The notes under the pieces are model-generated. The model searched no databases. It had not been told where the DNA came from and worked only from the letters and a program-made list of their open reading frames with translations. The position numbers and the translations under genes were made by a program. DNA of 64,000 nt from Eubacterium sp. Its GTDB lineage: Bacteria; Bacillota; Clostridia; Lachnospirales; Lachnospiraceae. Below are positions 57,016-64,000 of this stretch, in pieces; positions within the stretch are counted from its first letter, which is position 1, and the number at the start of each line of letters is the position of its first letter. The stretch spans positions 46,332 to 110,331 of the forward strand of contig JAFRHL010000054.1 in NCBI GenBank assembly GCA_017433295.1. The letters are read 5' to 3'.

Positions 57016-58329
57016 ATGGGATTACTCACATTTAAAGGCGGCCTTCACCCTTATGACGGGAAGGAGTTAAGTAAGGATAAGTCCATACTTGAGTATTTAC
57101 CCCAGGGTGAGCTGGTCTATCCTTTAAGTCAGCACATCGGGGCACCCGCTGTTCCCTGTGTGAAAAAAGGTGACAGAGTCCTGGCGGGCCAGAAGATAGC
57201 GGAGGCCGGCGGATTTGTTTCCGCCAATATCCACAGTTCTGTGTCCGGCAAGGTTAAAAAGATCGAACCCCGTCTTACCGTATCCGGTGCCAGGGTTAAC
57301 AGTATCGTGATAGAAAATGACGGTGAATATGAGACTGCAGAGTTTACACCGGTCACCTCCCGTGAAAAACAGGATATCATCGGCGCAGTGAAGGAGGCCG
57401 GAATCGTCGGACTGGGCGGAGCAGGATTCCCCACCCATGTCAAGCTGTCTCCAAAGGAACCGGAGAAGATAGATACAATTATTATCAATGCAGCTGAATG
57501 CGAGCCCTACATAACGGCAGACTACCGCTGTATGATGGAGATTCCGGACCAGCTGATCTCCGGTCTCAACCTGATCTTGTCGCTCTTTCCCGCGGCAAAG
57601 GGAGTGATCGGTATCGAAGATAATAAGCCTGAAGCCATAGAGAAGCTGACAAAGCTGTGTGAAAAGGAAGAAAGGATCGAAGTTGCCCCCCTTAAGACCA
57701 AGTACCCCCAGGGGGCTGAGCGTTCTCTGATCTACGCGGTTACGGGAAGATCCATCAACTCATCCATGCTTCCCGCAGACGCCGGCTGCATCGTGGATAA
57801 TGTAGCTACAGCCATTGCCATCCATGAAGCGGTCATTCTCGGCAAGCCTCTTTATGAAAGAGTTGTTACAGTAACCGGAGATGCCATTGCCAGTCCGGGC
57901 AACTATAAGGTAAAAGCCGGAACCAACGCGGCTGAGCTTGCAGCCGCTGCCGGGGGATTTAAGACAGAGCCTGAAAAGGTCATCTCAGGAGGCCCCATGA
58001 TGGGTATGGCTTTATCCACTCTGGATGTTCCCTGCGGAAAGACTTTTTCCTCCCTGCTGTGCTTCAGCAAGGATGAGGTGGCAGAATATGAACCCGGTCC
58101 CTGCATCCGCTGCGGCCGCTGTATCAGCGTATGTCCTGCCGGACTGATGCCCACCAGATTATCCGAGGTGGCAGACCATGGCAATTTCGCATTGTTCGAC
58201 GCCCTGAACGGATGTGAGTGCGTTGAATGCGGATGCTGCTCCTATATCTGCCCCGCCAAAAGAAGACTTACCCAGTCCATGAAGACAGGACGCCGTGAGG
58301 CCCTGGCTTTAAGAAGGAAGAAGAAATAA
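57016..58329 (+). CDS. rnfC: Rnf complex subunit C (NADH-binding)
   Basis: A 437-residue subunit that binds NADH and FMN and carries two [4Fe-4S] clusters in the ferredoxin:NAD+ oxidoreductase. The N terminus FKGGLHPYDGKELSKD, the NADH/FMN site GLGGAGFPTHVKL and the CIRCGRCISVCP and CVECGCCSYICP clusters are all visible. A longer frame opens at 56965, but ATG 57016 has an AAGAAGG site and the family N terminus. It opens the rnfCDGEAB operon. Confidence 0.95.
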   Translation: MGLLTFKGGLHPYDGKELSKDKSILEYLPQGELVYPLSQHIGAPAVPCVKKGDRVLAGQKIAEAGGFVSANIHSSVSGKVKKIEPRLTVSGARVNSIVIENDGEYETAEFTPVTSREKQDIIGAVKEAGIVGLGGAGFPTHVKLSPKEPEKIDTIIINAAECEPYITADYRCMMEIPDQLISGLNLILSLFPAAKGVIGIEDNKPEAIEKLTKLCEKEERIEVAPLKTKYPQGAERSLIYAVTGRSINSSMLPADAGCIVDNVATAIAIHEAVILGKPLYERVVTVTGDAIASPGNYKVKAGTNAAELAAAAGGFKTEPEKVISGGPMMGMALSTLDVPCGKTFSSLLCFSKDEVAEYEPGPCIRCGRCISVCPAGLMPTRLSEVADHGNFALFDALNGCECVECGCCSYICPAKRRLTQSMKTGRREALALRRKKK

Positions 58330-58347
58330 CATAAGGAGAGGTTAATT

Positions 58348-59307
58348 ATGAACGAACAATTATATCATGTATCAGCCAATCCTCATGTGAGGGATAAGGC
58401 TTCAACCAGGAGTATCATGCAGGATGTGATCATTGCCCTGCTGCCCGCCACAGTATTCGGTTTCTGGAATTTCGGCGGAAGGGCCATAGTCAATACCATC
58501 ATCTGTATCCTGACCTGCGTGGTCAGCGAATATGCCTGGCAGCATTTTATGCATAAGAAAGTAACCATTAAGGATATGAGCGCAGCCCTGACCGGCCTGC
58601 TTCTGGCCATGAACCTTCCTCCGGAGGTTCCCTTCTGGATCCCCTTTATCGGCGGAGTGTTCGCCATAATCGTGGTTAAGCAGGTGTTTGGAGGACTTGG
58701 ACAGAACTTTATGAACCCGGCCCTGGGTGCCAGATGTTTTCTGCTGATTTCTTTTGCCGGTATTATGACTAATTTTACCAGCAACGGCCCGGGAACTGTT
58801 TTTGACGCAACCACTTCAGCCACCCCCCTGGCTGCCTTAAAGGCCGGTGAGACGGTAAACCTTACGGCCATGTTTTTAGGTACAACAGCCGGAACAGTGG
58901 GAGAGACCTCCGCTTTGCTGCTGATCATCGGCGGTCTCTATCTCATGATAAAAAGGATCATCAGCTGGAGGATCCCGGTATGCTATATAGGAACTCTTGG
59001 TATTTTTGTCCTTCTCTTCGGAGGACATGGATTTGATATGACTTATTTATGCCAGCAGCTCTGCGGCGGCGGACTGATGCTTGGAGCCTTCTTCATGGCA
59101 ACAGATTACGTGACTTCTCCCATCACCCCCCGGGGACAGATCGTCTTTGGTGTCCTGCTGGGTATCCTGACAGGTATTTTCCGTCTCTTCGGCGGATCTG
59201 CGGAAGGTGTTTCCTACGCCATTATCTTCTGTAATCTTTTAGTACCGTTAATTGAAAGGTTTACAGTGCCTGTCGCATTCGGGAAAGGGGGTAAGAAGGA
59301 TGAATGA
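58348..59307 (+). CDS. rnfD: Rnf complex subunit D
   Basis: A 319-residue membrane subunit with about eight helices. The likely covalent FMN threonine is in DATTSATPLAALK. VSANPHVRDKASTRSIMQDV at the start and NFMNPALGARCFLL are the family features. AAGGAGAGG precedes the ATG. It overlaps rnfG by eight bases. Confidence 0.95.
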   Translation: MNEQLYHVSANPHVRDKASTRSIMQDVIIALLPATVFGFWNFGGRAIVNTIICILTCVVSEYAWQHFMHKKVTIKDMSAALTGLLLAMNLPPEVPFWIPFIGGVFAIIVVKQVFGGLGQNFMNPALGARCFLLISFAGIMTNFTSNGPGTVFDATTSATPLAALKAGETVNLTAMFLGTTAGTVGETSALLLIIGGLYLMIKRIISWRIPVCYIGTLGIFVLLFGGHGFDMTYLCQQLCGGGLMLGAFFMATDYVTSPITPRGQIVFGVLLGILTGIFRLFGGSAEGVSYAIIFCNLLVPLIERFTVPVAFGKGGKKDE

Positions 59308-59935
59308 TTTGCTGAAAGACGGATTAAAGCTGGTGATAATTACACTGGTTGCCGGCATAGCCCTGGGAGCCATTTACGGTATTACCAAAAAGCCCATAAT
59401 CGACCAGGAAGCCAAAAAGCAGCAGGAAGCCTACCAGGCAGTCTTTCCTGATGCCGCCAGCTTTGAAGATGTTGAAGGTTTTTCTGAGGATGCTGCTGCA
59501 AAGGTCATTTCCGCTTACGAAAACCCTGTGGAGGGACATGAAAGCGACGCCATAACCCAGGCGGTACAGGCCCTTGATGCATCAGGCAATATCCTTGGTT
59601 ATATATTTAATATTTCCACCAACAAAGGCTATGGCGGTGAGATCCAGCTCACTGTGGGTATCCAGGCAGACGGAACGGTCAACGGCTACTCCGTGCTCTC
59701 CATCGGTGAAACCGCCGGACTGGGTATGCACGCCAATGATACCGGTGAGGGATCCTGGGGGACCCAGTTCCAGGGTAAAAAGGCAGAGGCTTTCCAGGTC
59801 GTAAAGGACGGTTCGGGAGCATCAGATGATTCAAAGATCGACGCGATCTCCGGAGCCACCATCACCAGTAAAGCAGTGACAGGTGCCATGAACAGCTGTC
59901 TGGCTTATTTCCAGTCAATAGAAGGAGGGAATTAA
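59300..59935 (+). CDS. rnfG: Rnf complex subunit G (covalent FMN)
   Basis: A 211-residue subunit with one N-terminal helix and an outer FMN-binding domain. The FMN-attachment motif SGATITSKAVTGA is intact, with the Thr in SGAT carrying the flavin. GYGGEIQLTVGI and GETAGLGMHA are typical. A longer frame opens at 59252, but AAGAAGG before 59300 and the family N terminus support this start. Confidence 0.95.
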   Translation: MNDLLKDGLKLVIITLVAGIALGAIYGITKKPIIDQEAKKQQEAYQAVFPDAASFEDVEGFSEDAAAKVISAYENPVEGHESDAITQAVQALDASGNILGYIFNISTNKGYGGEIQLTVGIQADGTVNGYSVLSIGETAGLGMHANDTGEGSWGTQFQGKKAEAFQVVKDGSGASDDSKIDAISGATITSKAVTGAMNSCLAYFQSIEGGN

Positions 59936-59936
59936 A

Positions 59937-60614
59937 ATGAAAAAGAATACTCCTGCAGAGAGATTGGTAAACGGTATTTTCCTTGAAAACCCCACACTGG
60001 TCCTGACCCTTGGTATGTGCCCTACTCTGGCTGTAACCACCTCGGCCATAAACGGCCTTGGCATGGGACTGACCACCACGGCTGTTCTGATGTTTTCCAA
60101 TATGATCATTTCCCTGCTCCGTGATTTTATACCGGACAGGGTTCGAATACCGTCATATATTGTGGTCATCGCATCTCTGGTAACAATAGTCCAGTTTGTA
60201 TTGCAGGCCTACGTGCCTGCCCTGAATGATGCCCTGGGTGTTTATATCCCGTTAATTGTTGTTAACTGTATCATTCTCGGCCGCGCGGAGTCATATGCTG
60301 GCAAAAACGGCCCCATCAGCTCCTTCTTTGACGGCCTTGGCATGGGACTGGGATTTACATTATCCCTGACGATACTGGGTGCCCTGCGTGAGCTTCTCGG
60401 TGCCGGCACTTTCTTTAACTTAAAGCTCCTTCCGGAGGGAATCTACACGCCCATTACCATATTTATCCTGGCTCCGGGCGCCTTCCTGGTTCTTTCCTGC
60501 ATGGTAGCCATACAGAATAAGATCAAGAATCATACACCCGGTGAGAAGGCCGGAGAGAAGACAGAGGATGCAGAGGAAGAAATTCCTGTTGTCCGGGAAG
60601 GAGGAGAAGCATGA
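59937..60614 (+). CDS. rnfE: Rnf complex subunit E
   Basis: A 225-residue membrane subunit with about six helices. ERLVNGIFLENPTLVLTLGMCPTLAVT carries the conserved Cys near the start that, together with RnfA, holds an intramembrane iron-sulfur cluster in studied complexes; VNCIILGRAE is the second. A GGAGGG site in the end of rnfG precedes the ATG. Its tail is longer and acidic (EDAEEEIPV). It overlaps rnfA by four bases (ATGA). Confidence 0.95.
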   Translation: MKKNTPAERLVNGIFLENPTLVLTLGMCPTLAVTTSAINGLGMGLTTTAVLMFSNMIISLLRDFIPDRVRIPSYIVVIASLVTIVQFVLQAYVPALNDALGVYIPLIVVNCIILGRAESYAGKNGPISSFFDGLGMGLGFTLSLTILGALRELLGAGTFFNLKLLPEGIYTPITIFILAPGAFLVLSCMVAIQNKIKNHTPGEKAGEKTEDAEEEIPVVREGGEA

Positions 60615-61186
60615 AAACATTAATTTTGCTGATCATCAGTTCTGCCATTGTTAATAACGTCGTGCTAAGCCAGTTCCTTGGACTTTGTCCTTTCCTCGGC
60701 GTATCAAGGAAGGTCGATACCGCTCTCGGCATGGGCGCTGCCGTAATCTTTGTCATTACCATCGCGTCATTTGTAACTGCCTGTATTTACAGGTTCGTCC
60801 TGGTGACCTTCGGGCTGGAATACCTTCAGACTATCGTCTTTATCCTGGTTATCGCGGGTCTTGTGCAGTTTGTGGAGATGTTTTTAAAGAAGTCCATGCC
60901 GGCTCTTTATGAATCCCTCGGAGTCTACCTGCCCCTGATCACTACCAACTGTGCGGTACTGGGTGTGGCCCTGAATGCTGTTCAGTATGATTACGGCATT
61001 ATCCAGACAGTTGTTTACGGACTGGGAACGGCAGTCGGCTTTACCGTTGCCATCGTTATCCTGGCCGGGCTGCGCGAAAAGATGGAGTATAACGATATTT
61101 CACCATCCTGGCAGGGAATGCCCCTGGTCCTGGTGACCGCAGGTCTGATGTCCATTGCCTTCTTTGGATTTTCAGGTATTATTTGA
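60611..61186 (+). CDS. rnfA: Rnf complex subunit A
   Basis: A 191-residue membrane subunit with about six helices. NNVVLSQFLGLCPFLGVS holds the first conserved Cys and LITTNCAVLGVAL the second, mirroring RnfE. GGAGGAG lies just before the ATG in the end of rnfE. Confidence 0.96.
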   Translation: MKTLILLIISSAIVNNVVLSQFLGLCPFLGVSRKVDTALGMGAAVIFVITIASFVTACIYRFVLVTFGLEYLQTIVFILVIAGLVQFVEMFLKKSMPALYESLGVYLPLITTNCAVLGVALNAVQYDYGIIQTVVYGLGTAVGFTVAIVILAGLREKMEYNDISPSWQGMPLVLVTAGLMSIAFFGFSGII

Positions 61187-61201
61187 CAGGAGGGAAGATA
61201 G

Positions 61202-62002
61202 ATGAATGGAATAATTCTTGCGGCAGTCGTCGTGGGAGGTACCGGTCTTATGATCGCTGTTCTCCTTTGCGTTGCTTCTGAAAAGTTTAAGGTTCCTGTG
61301 GATGAAAAGGAAATTGCGGTAAGAGAGTGTCTGCCGGGCAACAACTGCGGCGGATGCGGTTATGCCGGATGTGACGGCCTGGCCAAAGCGATCGTGGCGG
61401 GAGAAGCCCCGGTGGGTGCCTGTCCGGTAGGCGGAGCCCCGGTGGCTGAGCAGATTGCTTCCATCATGGGAGTGGAGGCCGGTTCCTCAGAGAAGCAGGT
61501 GGCATTTGTGAAATGCGCCGGCACCTGTGATAAGGCAAAAAATAAATATATCTACTCGGGCAACGAGGACTGCATTTCTGCTGTCAGTGTCCCCGGAGGC
61601 GGACCCAAGGCCTGCGAATACGGATGTATGGGCTTTGGAAGCTGCGTAAAGGTCTGCGATTTCGACGCCATCCATGTGGTTGACGGTATAGCAGTGGTCG
61701 ACCCGGAAAAATGTGTGGCCTGCGGTAAATGCATTGCCACCTGCCCCAGGTCGCTGATCGAGCTGATCCCCTATACCACTTCAAAGGAAGGGGTAAAGGT
61801 TCACTGCAGCTCAAGGGGCTTCGGTAAGCCCGTCAAAGAAGTCTGCTCCGTGGGATGTATCGGCTGTAAGATGTGTACCAGAGTCTGTGAGTCCGGTGCC
61901 ATCACGGTGGAGAACAATATTGCCCATATAGACTACAGCAAGTGTACAAACTGTGGAGCCTGTGCGGAGAAATGCCCGTCAAAGATTATTTATACGGTAT
62001 AA
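61202..62002 (+). CDS. rnfB: Rnf complex subunit B (ferredoxin-binding)
   Basis: A 266-residue subunit anchored by an N-terminal helix (about 4-24). CLPGNNCGGCGYAGCDGLA is the Fis-type [4Fe-4S] motif, followed by a cysteine-rich section and two ferredoxin-like pairs (CVACGKCIATCPR; CIGCKMCTRVCE; CTNCGACAEKCPS). It receives electrons from reduced ferredoxin. GAGGGAAG precedes the ATG and a strong terminator follows. Confidence 0.95.
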   Translation: MNGIILAAVVVGGTGLMIAVLLCVASEKFKVPVDEKEIAVRECLPGNNCGGCGYAGCDGLAKAIVAGEAPVGACPVGGAPVAEQIASIMGVEAGSSEKQVAFVKCAGTCDKAKNKYIYSGNEDCISAVSVPGGGPKACEYGCMGFGSCVKVCDFDAIHVVDGIAVVDPEKCVACGKCIATCPRSLIELIPYTTSKEGVKVHCSSRGFGKPVKEVCSVGCIGCKMCTRVCESGAITVENNIAHIDYSKCTNCGACAEKCPSKIIYTV

Positions 62003-62024
62003 TTTAGATAGATTATTCCACAAT

Positions 62025-62082
62025 AAAGCGGAAGAAATGTAATATCATCAACTGACATATTTTCTTCCGCTTTTCTTTTTTC
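62025..62082 (+). terminator. Terminator of the rnf operon
   Basis: AAAGCGGAAGAAA (62025-62037) and TTTCTTCCGCTTT (62061-62073) are perfect 13-base arms, followed by TCTTTTTTC. Confidence 0.9.
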
Positions 62083-62128
62083 ACCGTTTTCTATGTTTTT
62101 CATATCCTGTAATAAAAAGGAGCGAATC

Positions 62129-62392
62129 ATGAATATGAGTATTCGATTCTGGGACCTGTCCAACATGGAAGTGATCAACATAAGGAACGGAAAAAGGCTG
62201 GGCCACATCGGAGACCTGGGCATTAATCTGGAAAAAGGCTGTATCACCGATCTTTATATACCCTCCGGGAGTAAATACTGGGGCTGCATCGGTAAAAAAG
62301 GAGAGTATGCAGTTCCTTTCTGCTGCGTGGAAAAGTTTGGATCAGATGTGATACTGGTGGATATTGATGAGAAGAAATGTTATATAAAATAA
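62129..62392 (+). CDS. YlmC/YmxH family PRC-barrel protein
   Basis: An 87-residue protein of the YlmC/YmxH group, which is widespread in spore-formers and contains a PRC-barrel fold. SIRFWDLSNMEVINIRNGKRLGHIGDLGINLEKGCI and the WGCIGKKGEY stretch match. A frame opens at 62093, but AAAAGGAGCG places the start at 62129. The function is not established. nrdR follows after 15 bases. Confidence 0.86.
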   Translation: MNMSIRFWDLSNMEVINIRNGKRLGHIGDLGINLEKGCITDLYIPSGSKYWGCIGKKGEYAVPFCCVEKFGSDVILVDIDEKKCYIK

Positions 62393-62407
62393 ATCGGAGG
62401 AAAACCA

Positions 62408-62878
62408 ATGAAATGTCCTTTTTGCGGGATGGATAATACCCGGGTAATAGACTCAAGACCGGCTGATGACAATACTTCCATCCGCCGGAGAAGACAGTGC
62501 GATGAATGCGGAAAACGCTTTACGACCTACGAAAAGGTGGAGATCATCCCCCTTACCGTTATAAAAAAAGACCGCTCCCGTGAAGCCTACAACAGAAACA
62601 AAATCATGGCAGGTATCATGCGTGCCTGTCATAAGAGGCCTGTTTCAGTGGAACAGCTGGAAGAGGTGATGAATCAGATTGAAAATGATATCTATAACAT
62701 TGCCTATAAAGAAGTGGAAAGCAGCGTGATAGGCGAGATCGTAATGGAACGCTTAAAAAAGCTGGAACAAGTCGCCTATGTCAGGTTTGCCTCTGTTTAT
62801 CGGGAATTTAAGGATGTCAACACCTTTATGAGCGAGTTAAAGAAAATGCTTGACAATAATAATGAAGCTGAACAATGA
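62408..62878 (+). CDS. nrdR: Transcriptional repressor NrdR
   Basis: A 156-residue ATP/dATP-sensing zinc protein repressing ribonucleotide reductase genes. The zinc ribbon CPFCGM with [13 protein letters not shown] and the nucleotide-sensing ATP-cone ([24 protein letters not shown]) are intact. TCGGAGG precedes the ATG. No nrd gene is in the window. Confidence 0.97.
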   Translation: MKCPFCGMDNTRVIDSRPADDNTSIRRRRQCDECGKRFTTYEKVEIIPLTVIKKDRSREAYNRNKIMAGIMRACHKRPVSVEQLEEVMNQIENDIYNIAYKEVESSVIGEIVMERLKKLEQVAYVRFASVYREFKDVNTFMSELKKMLDNNNEAEQ

Positions 62879-62899
62879 ACCGGAAGAGGAAATAAACAC

Positions 62900-63841
62900 A
62901 TGAGAAAAATATTATTGCTGATCACCCTGACATTCATTTTTATTATGACTGCTTCACAAAAGGTCTGCGCAGAGGATTACAGCGACTATTCCAATAAAGC
63001 GGTCGCCTTCGGACTGAGTCTTCGGACAGACCATAAAAAACCGGATTGTGAAAAGCCTTCCGGTGTAAAGCTTTCTGACTATGATACATATTATTGCGAT
63101 GAAAAAGCTTATGAAAACGGTGAAAAAGTCATTTACCTGACCTTTGACGCCGGTTATGAAAACGGAAATACAGCCAGTATACTGGATGCCCTGAAAGATG
63201 CCGATGTGAAAGCTATTTTCTTTGTTACAACTCCTTATATCAAAGAAAACCCCGACCTGGTCAAACGTATGAAGGAGGAAGGACACCTGGTGGGAAATCA
63301 TACGACCACACATCCTTCCCTGCCGGACTGCTCCGTTTCAAAGATCAAAAAGGAAATGAGCGAATGCGCAGCCACCATGGAGAAGCTGACCGGCTATACC
63401 CCGGACCCCTTCATGAGACCCCCCATGGGTCATTACAGTGAAAGGGTAATGAAAGTCATGCAGGATCTGGGTTACAACACCATGCTCTGGAGCCTGGCCA
63501 TCTATGATTACGAGGAGAATGACCAGCCGGGCGCGGATTATGTGGTAGAAAAATTCAAAAAGCATCATTTCTGCGGCATGATGCCCCTGCTCCATGTCAT
63601 ATCTTCCTCCGACGCGGAAGCACTGCCGGAGATCATCTCTTCCATGGAAGAAGAGGGATACAGGTTCGGCCTTGTTTCGGAATTCATCTCCGGAGCAGAT
63701 GAAGAAGAAAGCAGTACAGAAGAGCAACCGGAAAAAGAAGAAGAGGTAAAAAAACTTACGCTGCATATGGAAAAATTGAAAACTGCTGTTGAAAGCGCAA
63801 TGAACGGCGCGGTGACAGAATTGCTCAAAGGGGGCGTCTGA
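62900..63841 (+). CDS. PdaA-like polysaccharide (peptidoglycan) deacetylase
   Basis: A 313-residue secreted deacetylase. A signal peptide ends near VCA (residue 24). The NodB-type motifs are TFDAGYENGNT, HTTTHPSL (metal-binding His pair) and RPPMGHYSERV. The AGYENG sequence in place of DDG matches PdaA, which makes muramic delta-lactam in spore cortex. The C-terminal 60 residues are acidic and then basic and are not in classical PdaA. The first part of this gene is repeated exactly at the right edge of the window. Confidence 0.9.
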   Translation: MRKILLLITLTFIFIMTASQKVCAEDYSDYSNKAVAFGLSLRTDHKKPDCEKPSGVKLSDYDTYYCDEKAYENGEKVIYLTFDAGYENGNTASILDALKDADVKAIFFVTTPYIKENPDLVKRMKEEGHLVGNHTTTHPSLPDCSVSKIKKEMSECAATMEKLTGYTPDPFMRPPMGHYSERVMKVMQDLGYNTMLWSLAIYDYEENDQPGADYVVEKFKKHHFCGMMPLLHVISSSDAEALPEIISSMEEEGYRFGLVSEFISGADEEESSTEEQPEKEEEVKKLTLHMEKLKTAVESAMNGAVTELLKGGV

Positions 63842-63859
63842 TGACGACCTCCTTTTTTT
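63827..63859 (+). terminator. Terminator overlapping the end of the deacetylase gene
   Basis: AAAGGGGGCGTC and GACGACCTCCTTT can pair, with one bulged or mismatched base, around a TGAT loop that includes the stop codon. CTTTTTTTG follows. Confidence 0.65.
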
Positions 63860-63885
63860 GTAAAACAGACGCCGTGATGGAGGCC

Positions 63886-63928
63886 GGTATCTCCCCAGGT
63901 TCCGTCCCTCCTCGGAAATCAGAAGAAG
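63886..63928 (+). repeat. Dispersed repeat also present at 10.58 kb
   Basis: The stretch around TTCCGTCCCTCCTCGGAAAT and the following AGAAG closely matches 10583-10620 in the same orientation and 11071-11092 in reverse. It ends about 14 bases before the duplicated deacetylase sequence. Confidence 0.65.
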
Positions 63929-63941
63929 GTAGCAAATAATT

Positions 63942-64000
63942 ATTTTTATTATGACTGCTTCACAAAAGGTCTGCGCAGAGGATTACAGCGACTATTCCAA
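63942..64000 (+). pseudogene. Exact partial copy of the deacetylase gene start, cut by the window edge
   Basis: These 59 bases are identical to 62936-62994, the part of the deacetylase gene coding residues 13-32 (IFIMTASQKVCAEDY onward). Upstream of 63942 the sequences differ, so the copy lacks the first 12 codons and most of the signal peptide. It may be a full downstream paralogue with another start, a truncated copy, or an assembly error. The window ends before this can be decided. Confidence 0.6.

Overview
The window reads as chromosomal DNA of an anaerobic, low-to-mid GC Firmicute, most probably a Lachnospiraceae-type Clostridium relative. The evidence is a complete rnfCDGEAB operon, a membrane pyrophosphatase, a type III glutamine synthetase, dimeric glycyl-tRNA synthetase, a YlmC/YmxH sporulation-type protein, SpoVB-like flippases, strong AGGAGG ribosome binding sites and sigma-A-like promoters with 17-base spacers. 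A genus cannot be named from the sequence alone. Nearly all of the window is housekeeping DNA, dense and mostly on the + strand; no phage, plasmid, CRISPR or transposase gene was seen.

Layout: 1-6.7 kb carries a CBS/CorC protein, a YebC regulator, a polar amino acid ABC transporter, an iron-type dehydrogenase, a membrane zinc peptidase and a first RlmH. 6.7-10.5 kb carries a flippase (- strand), a cysteine desulfurase, tRNA-Arg(CCG), a DUF1858 protein and a second, divergent RlmH. 10.5-11.3 kb is an 800-base gene-free stretch rich in inverted and tandem repeats. 11.3-13.9 kb has gdhA and a PHP phosphatase on the - strand. 14.0-18.8 kb is the glycolytic run gap-pgk-tpiA-gpmI. 18.9-31.2 kb has map, an exonuclease, hppA, a phosphate acyltransferase, a EutP-like GTPase with a 59-residue protein, a DUF975 protein, a three-module methionine synthase, a glycosyltransferase and an LCP protein. 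31.3-41.5 kb has ilvN-ilvC, an M16C protease, era-recO, glyS and glnN. 41.6-55.3 kb has folP-folBK with an LTA-synthase-like protein, a Ppx-HD protein, ppk, a GH3 lipoprotein, purB, a flippase and purA. 55.4-62.0 kb has a glycosyltransferase, a NusG-II protein and rnfCDGEAB. 62.1-64.0 kb has ylmC, nrdR and a PdaA-like deacetylase, followed by an exact 59-base repeat of that deacetylase gene running off the edge.

Working together: the glycolytic operon feeds ATP and reducing power; Rnf couples ferredoxin oxidation to an ion gradient and the membrane pyrophosphatase (K+-dependent, Na+-type gate glutamate) probably adds to the same gradient. GdhA and GlnN assimilate ammonia; IlvN/IlvC, MetH, Fol and Pur genes supply amino acids, folate and purines; LCP, flippases, LTA-synthase-like protein, glycosyltransferases and deacetylase serve the envelope.

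The most interesting signals are: (1) two RlmH paralogues that have lost complementary parts of the enzyme, suggesting an obligate heterodimer; (2) the repeat-rich 10.5-11.15 kb element, with three tandem ~63-base hairpin units and a sequence block that recurs at 63.89 kb; (3) the exact duplication at the right edge beside that same block; (4) a long-range inverted repeat that would hide the ribosome binding site of the EutP-like GTPase only on read-through transcripts.
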